Origin: JBNKVT01 sp050299335
GTDB lineage: Bacteria; Pseudomonadota; Alphaproteobacteria; Rhodobacterales; Rhodobacteraceae
DNA: 41,572 nt
Direction: 5' to 3'
Assembly (NCBI GenBank): GCA_050299335.1
Contig: JBNKVT010000054.1
Span: forward strand, 1-41,572
The notes under the pieces were generated by a model that had not been told where the DNA came from, made no database searches, and was given only the letters and a program-made list of their open reading frames with translations. Positions 7,779-14,986 of this stretch are shown piece by piece. The number at the start of each line of letters is the position of its first letter. The first letter of the stretch is position 1. The position numbers were made by a program, and so were the translations under genes.

Positions 7779-7794
7779 TAAACGCCTTATTAAC
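7779..7794 (+). promoter_or_regulatory. Possible CtrA-type site between the DUF6456 and DUF6477 genes
   Basis: TAAA, then seven bases (CGCCTTA), then TTAAC. This is one mismatch from the CtrA consensus TTAA-N7-TTAAC known in Alphaproteobacteria. It lies in the AT-rich 130-base region between two divergent genes, which also contains a second TTAAC near 7818. Weak evidence, since this stretch is AT-rich. Confidence 0.25.
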
Positions 7795-7918
7795 ATTTAC
7801 TTTTTTCCGGTAATCTGTTAACCTTTGACCCGAGCACCGGTCGCTGCTTGGTCCGAATCCGCAACACCCGCTCAGGTTGAGTCATACTGTTGCCGCACTT
7901 CTTAACGCGGAGACGAAC

Positions 7919-8185
7919 ATGACCGACCTCACCAAATTCCTGTCGCAACTGCGCCGCCCGAAACTTCTGGTCCGTGCCGCCCGCATGGGCCTGCAATTTC
8001 ACCGCCCCGACCAGCGTCCTTCCCGGCCGGGCATGGCGGGCTGCCGGGTCGCCCAGCTGATCGCCGAGGAAGAGCGCCTCGAGGCGGGACGGACCTCCGG
8101 CGACAGCACCTATTCGATCCAGTCCCATGTCGGCATTCTGACCGCGCTTCTGGCCGAGTCCCGCCTGCGCCCCGCCCCGGCCTGA
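7919..8185 (+). CDS. DUF6477 family protein
   Basis: 88 residues from ATG 7919. The pattern MTDLTKFLSQLRRPKLLVRA, then LQFHRPDQRPSRPG, RVAQLIAEEERLEAGRTSG and YSIQSHVGILTALLAESRL matches the small Rhodobacterales family DUF6477 as I know it. The function is unknown. It is divergent from the DUF6456 gene and shares its AT-rich upstream region, a pairing that suggests related regulation. An ACGCGGAGACGAAC ribosome-binding region precedes the start. The next gene is guaA. Confidence 0.75.
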   Translation: MTDLTKFLSQLRRPKLLVRAARMGLQFHRPDQRPSRPGMAGCRVAQLIAEEERLEAGRTSGDSTYSIQSHVGILTALLAESRLRPAPA

Positions 8186-8327
8186 TCGCGGCCCGCCTCC
8201 CGAGTATCCGGCCCGCGCGGCGGCCGGTCCCTCCAGAAACGCCGCGCGCCTTCCTTCCCGCTCCCCGTCGATCCCGCGCCCTCATGTCATCTTGCGCTTC
8301 CCGCCGCCCCGCCCTAAGAGCAGGCCC

Positions 8328-9890
8328 ATGACGCGCCACCACGAACCGCTCCTCATCGTCGATTTCGGCTCCCAGGTCACCCAGCTGATCGCGCGGCGCC
8401 TGCGCGAAGCCTCGGTCTACTGCGAAATCCATCCGTTCCAGACCGTCACGCCCGCCTTCCTGAAGGACTTCGCCCCCAAGGCCGTCATCCTCTCCGGTGG
8501 CCCTGCCAGCCCCGCCGAGCCCGGCGCCCCCCGCGCCGCGGAAGAAATCTTTACCCTCGGCGTCCCCGTCCTCGGCATCTGCTACGGCCAGATGGTCCTG
8601 AACCTGCAACTCGGCGGCCACGTCGAATCCGGCCACCACCGCGAATTCGGCCGCGCCTTCGTCGAGCCAACCGCCTCCAGCCGCCGCGACCCGATCTTCG
8701 ACGGCCTCTTCCAGACCGGACGCGAGGAAGTCTGGATGTCCCACGGCGACCGCATCACCGACCTCGCCCCCGGCTTCGAGGTCATCGGCACCTCGCCCAA
8801 CGCCCCCTTCGCGCTGATCGCCGACACCGACCGCCGCTTCTACGGCGCCATGTTCCACCCCGAGGTCTACCACACCCCCAACGGCGCAAGGCTCCTCAAG
8901 AACTTCACCGACCTCGCCGGCTTCTCCGGCGACTGGACCATGGGCGCCTACCGCGAGGAAGCCATCGCGAAAATCCGCGCCCAGGTCGGAGACGCCAAGG
9001 TCATCTGCGGCCTCTCCGGCGGCGTCGACTCCTCCGTCGCCGCCATCCTCATCCACGAGGCCATCGGCGACCAGCTCACCTGCGTCTTCGTCGACCACGG
9101 CCTCCTGCGCCTCGGCGAGGCCGAAGAGGTCGTGACCATGTTCCGCGACCACTACAACATCCCGCTGATCCACGCCGACGAAAGCGCGCTCTTCCTCGGC
9201 GAACTCGAAGGCGTTTCCGACCCCGAGACCAAGCGAAAAACCATCGGCCGCCTCTTCATCGACGTCTTCCAGAAACACGCCTCCGACATCGGCGGTGCGA
9301 AATTCCTCGCCCAGGGCACCCTCTACCCCGACGTCATCGAATCGGTTTCCTTTTCCGGCGGCCCCTCGGTCACCATCAAGTCCCACCACAATGTCGGCGG
9401 CCTGCCGGAAAAAATGGGCCTCAAACTCGTCGAACCCCTCCGCGAACTCTTCAAGGACGAGGTCCGCGCCCTGGGCCGCGAACTTGGCCTCCCCCCCGCC
9501 TTCATCGCCCGCCACCCCTTCCCCGGCCCCGGCCTCGCCATCCGCTGCCCCGGCGAGATCACCTCCGAAAAACTCGACATCCTCCGCCAGGCCGACGCCG
9601 TCTACCTCGACCAGATCCGCAAACACGGCCTCTACGACGACATCTGGCAAGCCTTCGTCGCGATCCTCCCCGTCCGCACGGTCGGCGTGATGGGAGACGG
9701 CCGCACCTACGACTACGCCTGCGCCCTCCGCGCCGTCACCTCCGTCGACGGCATGACCGCCGACTACTACCCCTTCACCCACGAGTTCCTCGGCGAGACC
9801 GCCACCCGCATCATCAACGAGGTCCGCGGCATCAACCGGGTGACCTACGACATCACCTCGAAACCGCCGGGGACGATTGAGTGGGAGTAG
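8328..9890 (+). CDS. guaA: GMP synthase (glutamine-hydrolysing)
   Basis: 520 residues. Converts XMP to GMP using ATP and glutamine, the last step of de novo guanine nucleotide synthesis. The N-terminal class I glutamine amidotransferase domain has the nucleophile C85 in GICYGQ and the H178/E180 pair in FHPEVY. The ATP-pyrophosphatase domain has the P-loop LSGGVDSS (229-236). The C-terminal dimerisation domain ends with the conserved KPPGTIEWE. I chose ATG 8328 over an in-frame TTG at 8292 because homologues start close to the LLIVDFGSQ motif. The 3' end of guaA is a known integration hot spot, and the DNA right behind it drops sharply in GC. Confidence 0.97.
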   Translation: MTRHHEPLLIVDFGSQVTQLIARRLREASVYCEIHPFQTVTPAFLKDFAPKAVILSGGPASPAEPGAPRAAEEIFTLGVPVLGICYGQMVLNLQLGGHVESGHHREFGRAFVEPTASSRRDPIFDGLFQTGREEVWMSHGDRITDLAPGFEVIGTSPNAPFALIADTDRRFYGAMFHPEVYHTPNGARLLKNFTDLAGFSGDWTMGAYREEAIAKIRAQVGDAKVICGLSGGVDSSVAAILIHEAIGDQLTCVFVDHGLLRLGEAEEVVTMFRDHYNIPLIHADESALFLGELEGVSDPETKRKTIGRLFIDVFQKHASDIGGAKFLAQGTLYPDVIESVSFSGGPSVTIKSHHNVGGLPEKMGLKLVEPLRELFKDEVRALGRELGLPPAFIARHPFPGPGLAIRCPGEITSEKLDILRQADAVYLDQIRKHGLYDDIWQAFVAILPVRTVGVMGDGRTYDYACALRAVTSVDGMTADYYPFTHEFLGETATRIINEVRGINRVTYDITSKPPGTIEWE

Positions 9891-10036
9891 AATCGCCTAT
9901 CACTAATAATGCTAGGCCAACCTAATAAGGCAAACCATTGTTGACGCGGACTTCTGAGGAGTGGAGCACGCGATCAATTTCTAAAATAGACACCGTTGTT
10001 AGGCTCTTCGACAATTCTCGATACCCAAAAGCGACT

Positions 10037-10648
10037 TCAAGGGGAAAGGCTAGAGACTTCGATGGCCCAACCACTCCCAATCATCCAATTGACCACTGGA
10101 AGAGAAATCAAAATAAAAATTTTTAGAAACGCCTCCACCAGGGCCCTAACTTTCGGAATCCTGAAACTGTAGATATTAAGGAATCGCGGTTTCTTAAGAC
10201 AGTGGAAAGCGGAATTTATCAAATTTGGGAACAGTGAAACCGAAAGCGCAGCAAATAGAAGTATGGCAAATGCAGAGGACGCTATAAATGCAAAATCGTT
10301 TTCCGCGACGTTGACAACATCTAGGGACAGTATCCGGCTCCCCGAGTCTAACCGCTTCTGCATACCATTAAATACCCAACCGCCCTCAGCGATGATTTTT
10401 TCCCAAGTTTCAAAGTCTGGAACCGGTGTGTGAGATTGGACCTTGTCTCTTAATCTCAAAAATAAAAATAGGTGCACAAGTGTAGGGAGAATTGCAATTT
10501 GCGGAAAGAACCGTATTGGAAGCTCAACACCAAAATATTTAAATTCCTTTTTTCTGGAAAGGAATAACAACAATACCACTAAACTTAGGGTGCTTCCAGC
10601 TGAAACGATTAGACTAATTTGTTTAGTATCTGCAACAATCCCATCCAT
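10037..10648 (-). CDS. Unknown membrane protein, four predicted transmembrane helices (island gene 2)
   Basis: 203 residues from ATG 10648. Four hydrophobic segments can be seen: about 10-30 (ISLIVSAGSTLSLVVLLLFL), 49-66, 118-141 (FIASSAFAILLFAALSVSLF) and 178-200. Between helices 2 and 3 lies a polar loop of about 50 residues containing FETWEKIIAEGGWVFNGMQK. The start overlaps the stop of the upstream 72-residue gene by one base (TGATG), with AAGG 6 bases before it, so the two are translationally coupled. Codon use is AT-rich and unlike the neighbours, indicating transfer. I do not recognise the family. An in-frame upstream start at 10738 is unlikely because it would overlap the other gene. 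Confidence 0.65.
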   Translation of the reverse strand: MDGIVADTKQISLIVSAGSTLSLVVLLLFLSRKKEFKYFGVELPIRFFPQIAILPTLVHLFLFLRLRDKVQSHTPVPDFETWEKIIAEGGWVFNGMQKRLDSGSRILSLDVVNVAENDFAFIASSAFAILLFAALSVSLFPNLINSAFHCLKKPRFLNIYSFRIPKVRALVEAFLKIFILISLPVVNWMIGSGWAIEVSSLSP

Positions 10649-10866
10649 CAGGAGCCTTGGTACACTGTAATTGCACCCACCATAATATGAGCAAAAAACC
10701 ATGCCCCAGCTAAAATGAGCGCCGTAATTACAAGGCATCCAATACCTAAACTAGCCGAATCTGTAGCCGTATCGTTTTCATTTTCGGATGTATCTTCGCC
10801 AGTTTTATCGTCTTTGTTCACATCTCGAGTCTCTTCGAATCTTTCCGGTGCTATACCGTTCTCCAA
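10648..10866 (-). CDS. Unknown small single-span membrane protein (island gene 1)
   Basis: 72 residues. The N-terminal 38 residues are highly charged and acidic (many Glu, Asp, Asn, Thr). They are followed by one transmembrane helix, about 41-63 (GIGCLVITALILAGAWFFAH), and a short tail. The stop codon overlaps the ATG of the next gene by one base, so this is the first gene of a two-gene operon. The start is uncertain: TTG 10866 gives the full frame, without a clear ribosome-binding site. A GTG further in is an alternative. The layout of a charged cytoplasmic domain plus one helix would suit a regulator or partner of the four-helix protein, but no family is recognised. Confidence 0.55.
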   Translation of the reverse strand: MENGIAPERFEETRDVNKDDKTGEDTSENENDTATDSASLGIGCLVITALILAGAWFFAHIMVGAITVYQGS

Positions 10867-10913
10867 AATGAAATTTATTTATATCATAGACTAATTGAAT
10901 ATGAAAAAATAAA

Positions 10914-10976
10914 TTTTGCATTCTGCAGCATTTTATGCCAGTCACAGATACTGGCCAGAATGCTGTACAAAATGCA
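10914..10976. repeat. Long imperfect inverted repeat in the AT-rich island
   Basis: Left arm about 10916-10942 and right arm about 10950-10975 are complementary over some 25 positions, with small bulges. Matching blocks from the outside in are GCATT, CAGCATT and GCCAGT, closed by a 7-base loop CACAGAT. It lies about 50 bases upstream of the two-gene operon and could be a regulatory hairpin, a recombination site or a terminus of a small element. Confidence 0.5.
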
Positions 10977-11166
10977 CCAAGAAATGCAATTGGCGCATCT
11001 CGCCAGTTTTAACATAACAAAAGACTTTTACCATGGGATCGAATCAATTTTTCCCCGTTTGTGGAACTCTAGGCTAGCAGCGAGGGATGGATGCTCCTTT
11101 CTTGTCTCCTTCGAAATTAACCTCTCAGAAACTATTTTAGTACGTAAGTTCAATTACATAACAATC

Positions 11167-11182
11167 TTTGCACGCGTGCAAA
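11167..11182. repeat. CG-centred palindrome, copy 1
   Basis: TTTGCACGCGTGCAAA is a perfect 16-bp palindrome. It sits exactly where the AT-rich island meets high-GC DNA, six bases past the stop codon of a truncated permease gene. The same core occurs at 18871-18888. Confidence 0.8.
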
Positions 11183-11188
11183 CCCCTC

Positions 11189-11343
11189 TCACACCCCTCT
11201 CCCGGCCCGCTCCGGGATCAGCCCCCGCGGGCTGAATCTCAGCACCAGAAGCAGGATCAGCCCCATCACGAACAGCCTCAGATGCGGGGCCGCGTCCAGC
11301 AGATGCGCCCTCAACCCCGACCCCTCGTCCACCCACGACCCCC
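11189..11343 (-). pseudogene. 3' remnant of a branched-chain amino acid ABC transporter permease gene
   Basis: The minus strand reads through about 50 codons to a TGA at 11191-11189. The peptide contains WVDEGSGLRAHLLDAAPHLR and then LFVMGLILLLVLRFSPRGLI. This is the typical last transmembrane helix and tail of LivH/LivM-type permeases. No upstream part of such a gene exists; the frame ends within another truncated coding remnant at about 11344. It is therefore a decayed or recombined 3' end with no function. Confidence 0.6.
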
Positions 11344-11481
11344 TCACACCAGCGCGGCAATTTGCATTTCGAAAGCGACCCCGATAGCGTCCCTGAGAGC
11401 GATAACAGCTTTGGAACGACCGGCCTTGGCCCCCGCAACCGCCTCTTTGCCATCAGCAGTGGATACAAGGACAACGCCGCG
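11344..11481 (-). pseudogene. 3' remnant of an unrecognised gene
   Basis: In this minus-strand frame a coding-like peptide, including TADGKEAVAGAKAGRSKAVI and ending FEMQIAALV, runs to a TGA at 11346-11344. It follows an in-frame TAG and has no start codon. It abuts the permease remnant, so two truncated 3' gene ends lie head to tail, which marks a recombination scar. I do not recognise the family. Confidence 0.35.
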
Positions 11482-11484
11482 CTA

Positions 11485-11709
11485 CAGGCACCAGTCCGTC
11501 ACCGATCTGCAGCAGCTGGTGCCTGAGCCTTTGATTTGTCACAGGGTTTCGAATGCCAATCCGCCCAGGAAACAATTTGACCCGCAGGCCGACCTGGCCG
11601 GTGCGGCTGAAGGCCGGCGATTGAGCCTCGGGAGAGATCAACTGGCTTCAGGACGTGACCGCCCAGATGGGTGATTTCACCCATCGCTCTGACAAGGTGA
11701 GGTAATTCC
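11485..11709. other. Stretch without an intact gene
   Basis: All frames are interrupted or unconvincing. One plus-strand frame contains a plausible fragment (INWLQDVTAQMGDFTHRSDK) bounded by stop codons, which suggests further decayed coding sequence. Nothing recognisable. Confidence 0.3.
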
Positions 11710-11820
11710 ATGAATGCGCCAAATGGTCGACCTGATCCACGCAAGAAATCCGCGCGCCGTGGGACGATGGGTGCTCTGTGCCCATCATCGCTCGGCCCAA
11801 CCCCGGTTCCAGCGGCATGA
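11710..11820 (+). CDS. Possible 36-residue upstream ORF coupled to the DUF3052 gene
   Basis: ATG 11710 follows a good ribosome-binding site (GGTGAGG, 7 bases upstream). It encodes a basic, proline-rich peptide (starts MNAPNGRPDPRKKSARRG). Its TGA overlaps the ATG of the DUF3052 gene as ATGA. The DUF3052 start itself has only a weak ribosome-binding site, so coupling could matter. It may be chance; no homologue is known to me. Confidence 0.35.
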   Translation: MNAPNGRPDPRKKSARRGTMGALCPSSLGPTPVPAA

Positions 11821-12248
11821 GCGGCTACTCGGGCACGCCTCTGGCCAGGAAACTCGGCCTCAAGGACGGGATGCGGGCCGAGTTTGTCGATATGCCGGCG
11901 AATGTGGCGGCAGCGATTGCCGAATACGGCGCAGCGACCCTGCTGCCCGGCGATCAGCCGCCCGATTTCGTGCATATCTTCCAGACCGAACGCGCGATCC
12001 TCGAGACCCGCCTGGCCGACCTTCGCCACCGCATTGCCCAGAACGGCATGATCTGGGTGAGCTGGCCCAAGAAGGCTTCGAAGGTCGAGACCGATATCAC
12101 CGAAGACACGATCCGCGAGGTTGCGCTGCCGATGGGTCTTGTCGACATCAAGGTCTGCGCCGTCGACGAGATCTGGTCGGGCCTGAAACTGGTCATCCGA
12201 AAGGAACTGCGCGGCGTCTCCTCGCACCAGATGACCGGTCGCGGCTAA
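11817..12248 (+). CDS. DUF3052 family protein
   Basis: 143 residues from ATG 11817. The family pattern is clear: a start of MSGYSGTPLARKLGLKDGMR, then DFVHIFQTERAILETRLADL, WVSWPKKASKVETDITEDTI, and GLVDIKVCAVDEIWSGLKLVIRK. It is a small cytoplasmic protein of unknown function. An in-frame ATG at 11778 would add 13 residues, but homologues begin at the MSGYSG motif. It is convergent with the HemG-like gene, with 6 bases between stop codons. Confidence 0.8.
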   Translation: MSGYSGTPLARKLGLKDGMRAEFVDMPANVAAAIAEYGAATLLPGDQPPDFVHIFQTERAILETRLADLRHRIAQNGMIWVSWPKKASKVETDITEDTIREVALPMGLVDIKVCAVDEIWSGLKLVIRKELRGVSSHQMTGRG

Positions 12249-12254
12249 ACACCG

Positions 12255-12776
12255 TCACCCGGCGAGAAACGCCGCGACCTCGTCTGCAAGCCGGTCCCAG
12301 TCCGTGAATTCATGCTCGCCGGCATCTGGGTCGTAATCCCGGTCGCGCAGCACCACATGCCGCACGATCTGGCTGGCGAAATAGTCGTATTTCGCCGTTT
12401 TCACCGCCCCAGCCACCAACAGTTCGACATCGGGCTCGACCCCGGTGCGCATCTTCATTTCGGTAACGTATTCCGCCGCCTCGTCCTGGCCCTCGGGGAA
12501 GGCGGCGCTGAGGCTCACCGATATCAGCAGTGTCCGGTGCGCCGACAGGTTTTCACGCGCAGCTTCCAGATAGGCCTCGAAGTCTCGCGGATGGCGGCGT
12601 TCATGGACGGGAGCGGCAAGGATGGCGACGTCGAATGTCTCCGGGGTTTCGTCAAGCGTGTCCCCGGCGTCGCGCAGGATCGCTGTATGACCGAGCGTTT
12701 CCACCTGGTCGACCAGAAACCGCGCGATCTTTCCTGTCTGCCCCTCGATAGTCGCAAAAAGAATGAGAACCTGCAT
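12255..12776 (-). CDS. Flavodoxin-domain protein, HemG-like (possible protoporphyrinogen oxidase)
   Basis: 173 residues, about the length of HemG. The N-terminus has a flavodoxin FMN-phosphate loop (FATIEGQTGKIA), then AILAAPVHERRHPRDFEAYL and SVSLSAAFPEGQDEA, blocks that match the HemG/flavodoxin_5 group. HemG oxidises protoporphyrinogen IX to protoporphyrin IX in heme synthesis using a quinone. Whether this member does so is not shown by the sequence, and no heme genes are adjacent. There is no clear signal peptide or membrane anchor. A general flavodoxin-like redox role is the alternative. Confidence 0.7.
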   Translation of the reverse strand: MQVLILFATIEGQTGKIARFLVDQVETLGHTAILRDAGDTLDETPETFDVAILAAPVHERRHPRDFEAYLEAARENLSAHRTLLISVSLSAAFPEGQDEAAEYVTEMKMRTGVEPDVELLVAGAVKTAKYDYFASQIVRHVVLRDRDYDPDAGEHEFTDWDRLADEVAAFLAG

Positions 12777-13077
12777 GGGCTTGCTCCGAAGCTGTTCGTC
12801 CGGGGTCAGGATAGGGAGGGTTCCGGGGCAAGACCTTGTGCTGAATCAAACCGGGTAAGAGTTTGTTCCGCCGCTCCGGCAAAGGTCTCGATCCGTCTCC
12901 TGCACCTGCAAGATGGCGTCGTCGGGCTGCCACTTGCCGGAAAAAGTGGCGGTAATGGTCTCGGCCCGGGATTCTCCGAGACTTGGGCTCGCCCGAGAGG
13001 TGCGGGGCAGCGGCAAGAGGGGTTGCATCGGACGATCTTGCGGGTGAGAAGCGCCAGGCCAGGATCAGGAGACGCAG
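12777..13077. other. Divergent intergenic region before rnhA
   Basis: 300 bases between the divergent HemG-like gene and rnhA. A 60-codon minus-strand frame (13028-12846) contains a protein-like stretch (AETITATFSGKWQPDDAILQ) but lacks a ribosome-binding site, so I leave it unannotated. AGGAG 6 bases before 13078 serves rnhA. Confidence 0.3.
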
Positions 13078-13536
13078 ATGCCGCCATTGTTCGCCTATAC
13101 CGACGGTGCCTGTTCGGGCAATCCCGGTCCCGGAGGCTGGGGCGCGGTGCTGCAGGCGAAAGACGGCGACCGGGTGATCCGGCAGCGCGAATTGTCTGGC
13201 GGGGCGGCGGAGACCACAAACAACCGGATGGAACTGATGGCGGCGATCTCGGCGCTGGAGGCGCTGGAGCGGGCGAGCGAGATTACCGTGGTTACCGACA
13301 GCGTCTATGTGCGCGACGGGATCTCCAAATGGCTTCATGGATGGAAGCGGAACGGCTGGAAGACAGCGGCGCGAAAGCCGGTGAAGAACGAAGACCTCTG
13401 GCGCCGGCTCGACCTGGTAGCGGGACGTCATGCGGTGAAATGGGAATGGGTGAAGGGTCACGCAGGGCATCCGGAAAATGAACGCGCCGACGAACTGGCG
13501 CGGCTAGGGATGGCGCCGTTCAAGGCGGCGCGTTGA
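13078..13536 (+). CDS. rnhA: Ribonuclease HI
   Basis: 152 residues, standard for bacterial RNase HI, which cleaves the RNA strand of RNA-DNA hybrids (R-loops, replication primers). The four metal-binding acids are in place: D9 in YTDGACSGNPGPGGWGAVL, E52 in NNRMELMAA, D74 in VVTDSVYV and D138 in ERADELA. The conserved H128 is in KGHAGHP and the basic protrusion in WLHGWKRNGWKTA. AGGAG lies 6 bases before the ATG. The gene is monocistronic and convergent with the radical SAM gene; the double palindrome at 13583 lies between them. Confidence 0.96.
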   Translation: MPPLFAYTDGACSGNPGPGGWGAVLQAKDGDRVIRQRELSGGAAETTNNRMELMAAISALEALERASEITVVTDSVYVRDGISKWLHGWKRNGWKTAARKPVKNEDLWRRLDLVAGRHAVKWEWVKGHAGHPENERADELARLGMAPFKAAR

Positions 13537-13582
13537 GGCGCGATCACGATGTAGCCGCCTGGAATGATATATCCGGGAAAAA

Positions 13583-13628
13583 CCGAAATCTTTCAAAGAT
13601 TTCGGCCGCTTTCTTTGCAAGAAAGCGG
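13583..13628. repeat. Double-palindrome element between convergent genes
   Basis: Two adjoining near-perfect palindromes. 13583-13605 is CCGAAATCTTT and its complement around a single C. 13606-13628 is CCGCTTTCTT and its complement around TGC. Both would form strong hairpins in either transcript, so the element could terminate rnhA and the radical SAM gene from both sides. The tight two-part layout looks like a dispersed intergenic element rather than a plain terminator. Confidence 0.65.
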
Positions 13629-13681
13629 GACGCTCTCCGACGCGAAACCCGGTGCGGGTCGTGAGACCAATCCGCAGCCGT

Positions 13682-14770
13682 TCAGAACAGCGCCAGCTGC
13701 CTTCCTTTGGCCAAGGGCGGTTCGAAGAGGTCGCAGCGCAACTCCGGCGGATCCTCGGCCATTCCGAGACGCGACATCGCGGCGCGCAGGCGTTGCCGGT
13801 TCAGATCTGCCCAGATGCCGGTACCGGTCATCCGGGTGCCGAAATCCGCCTTGTAGTCCAAACCTTCCCGCATCTCGCGGACCCGGCCCATGACTTTCGC
13901 TTCCCGGTCGGGCCTGTGGGTCCGAAGCCACTCGCCAAACAGCGCCGAAACCTCGCCCGGCAGCCGCAGCAGGATCGACGATGCCGAGGTTGCACCAGCC
14001 GCGTGGGCGGCTTGCAGGATGGCTTCCATTTCGTGGTCGGTAAGCCCGGGGATCGAGGGCGAGACCATCACCCGGACCGGGCAACCCACCCTGGCGAGGG
14101 TCTCGATCATCCTCAGCCTCCGGGCGGGGGCACGGGGTTCCATGGCGCGGGCCAGTGCGGCATCGAGGGTCGGGATCGAGATCGACACATTGGCGAGCCG
14201 GGCCCGTCCCATCTCGCCGAGGATATCGGCATCGCGCTCGACCAGAGTCCCGCGGGTGACGGCCATGAGTGGGTGGCGGAAGGCGGAAAGCACTTCCAGA
14301 ATCTCGCGGGTGATCCGGTAGTGGGCCTCGATCGGCTGATAGGGATCGGTGTTGGATCCCAGCGCGATCGGCGCTGGGCGGTAGGCTGGTCTGCGAAGCT
14401 CCGCCTCCAGGATCCCTGCGAGGCCGGGCCGGGCGACGAGCCGGGTTTCGAAATCGAGGCCGGGAGAAAGGCCGAGATAGGCATGGCTTGGCCGCGCATA
14501 GCAATAGGCACAGCCGTGCTCGCAGCCCCGATAGGGATTGATCGAGCGGTCGAAGCGGATATCGGGCGAAATGTTGCGGGTGATCGCGGATCGGGCCCGT
14601 TCCTCGCGGACCTCTGTTCGGAGCAGGGTGTCGTCCTCCTGCAAGCCCCAGCCATCGTCAAAGCGCTCCCGGCTCGTCGTCTCGAACCGGTTCGTAGCAT
14701 TTGATTGGGCACCACGCCCGGGCCGGCGGAGGCCGGTTGGCAGACTGGGATGCGGAGCGGGTTTCGACAT
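13682..14770 (-). CDS. PA0069-family radical SAM protein
   Basis: 362 residues. The radical SAM cluster motif CX3CX2C is present as C83, C87 and C90 in NPYRGCEHGCAYCYARP. It is preceded by the ARSAITRNISPDIRFDRSIN block and followed by ALGSNTDPYQPIE, which identify the PA0069/Rv2578c group related to spore photoproduct lyase-like proteins. These bind a [4Fe-4S] cluster that cleaves S-adenosylmethionine to a 5'-deoxyadenosyl radical. The substrate of this group is not established. The gene is divergent from ugd over about 215 bases and convergent with rnhA. Confidence 0.85.
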   Translation of the reverse strand: MSKPAPHPSLPTGLRRPGRGAQSNATNRFETTSRERFDDGWGLQEDDTLLRTEVREERARSAITRNISPDIRFDRSINPYRGCEHGCAYCYARPSHAYLGLSPGLDFETRLVARPGLAGILEAELRRPAYRPAPIALGSNTDPYQPIEAHYRITREILEVLSAFRHPLMAVTRGTLVERDADILGEMGRARLANVSISIPTLDAALARAMEPRAPARRLRMIETLARVGCPVRVMVSPSIPGLTDHEMEAILQAAHAAGATSASSILLRLPGEVSALFGEWLRTHRPDREAKVMGRVREMREGLDYKADFGTRMTGTGIWADLNRQRLRAAMSRLGMAEDPPELRCDLFEPPLAKGRQLALF

Positions 14771-14986
14771 GTTCTCAAATTAGAACGTAAACAGAACATC
14801 TGGCAAGCGGCATGTCGTGGTGCTTCGCAACGAACGCGGATGGCGGCGTGCATTGTCCCGATCGATGGCACCCGGGTCCGCAAACCGGCCCGCCTCGCAA
14901 GTTAACGCGGCGGCGAAATTGCGGTTTGTTTCCCGTCCCGAAGCCGTTACAAGGCGGCCAAACGGCTATTGAGGCAGGGATTGACG

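Larger units (their letters stand above)
9891..11166. mobile_element. AT-rich island inserted behind guaA
   Basis: From just after the guaA stop codon to the palindrome at 11167 the base composition falls to roughly 40% GC, against well above 60% on both sides. It carries two overlapping membrane-protein genes on the minus strand and a long inverted repeat. No integrase and no copy of the guaA 3' end was found at the far boundary, so the means of insertion is unknown. The boundaries are judged by composition only. Confidence 0.6.

Noticed and set aside
7929..9782. 617-codon frame on the minus strand opposite guaA
   Set aside because: Its Gly/Ala/Val/Asp-rich peptide is the mirror of guaA codon use; guaA is unmistakable.
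10960..11235. 91-codon plus-strand frame crossing the island border
   Set aside because: It runs from AT-rich DNA through the palindrome into the permease remnant, has no ribosome-binding site and no family pattern.
9861..11780. Direct repeat of the guaA 3' end as an attachment-site copy
   Set aside because: Only a short partial match (GGGACGAT) was found near 11761, inside the small ORF ahead of DUF3052; it is too short and lies beyond the remnants, so an attachment site is not supported.
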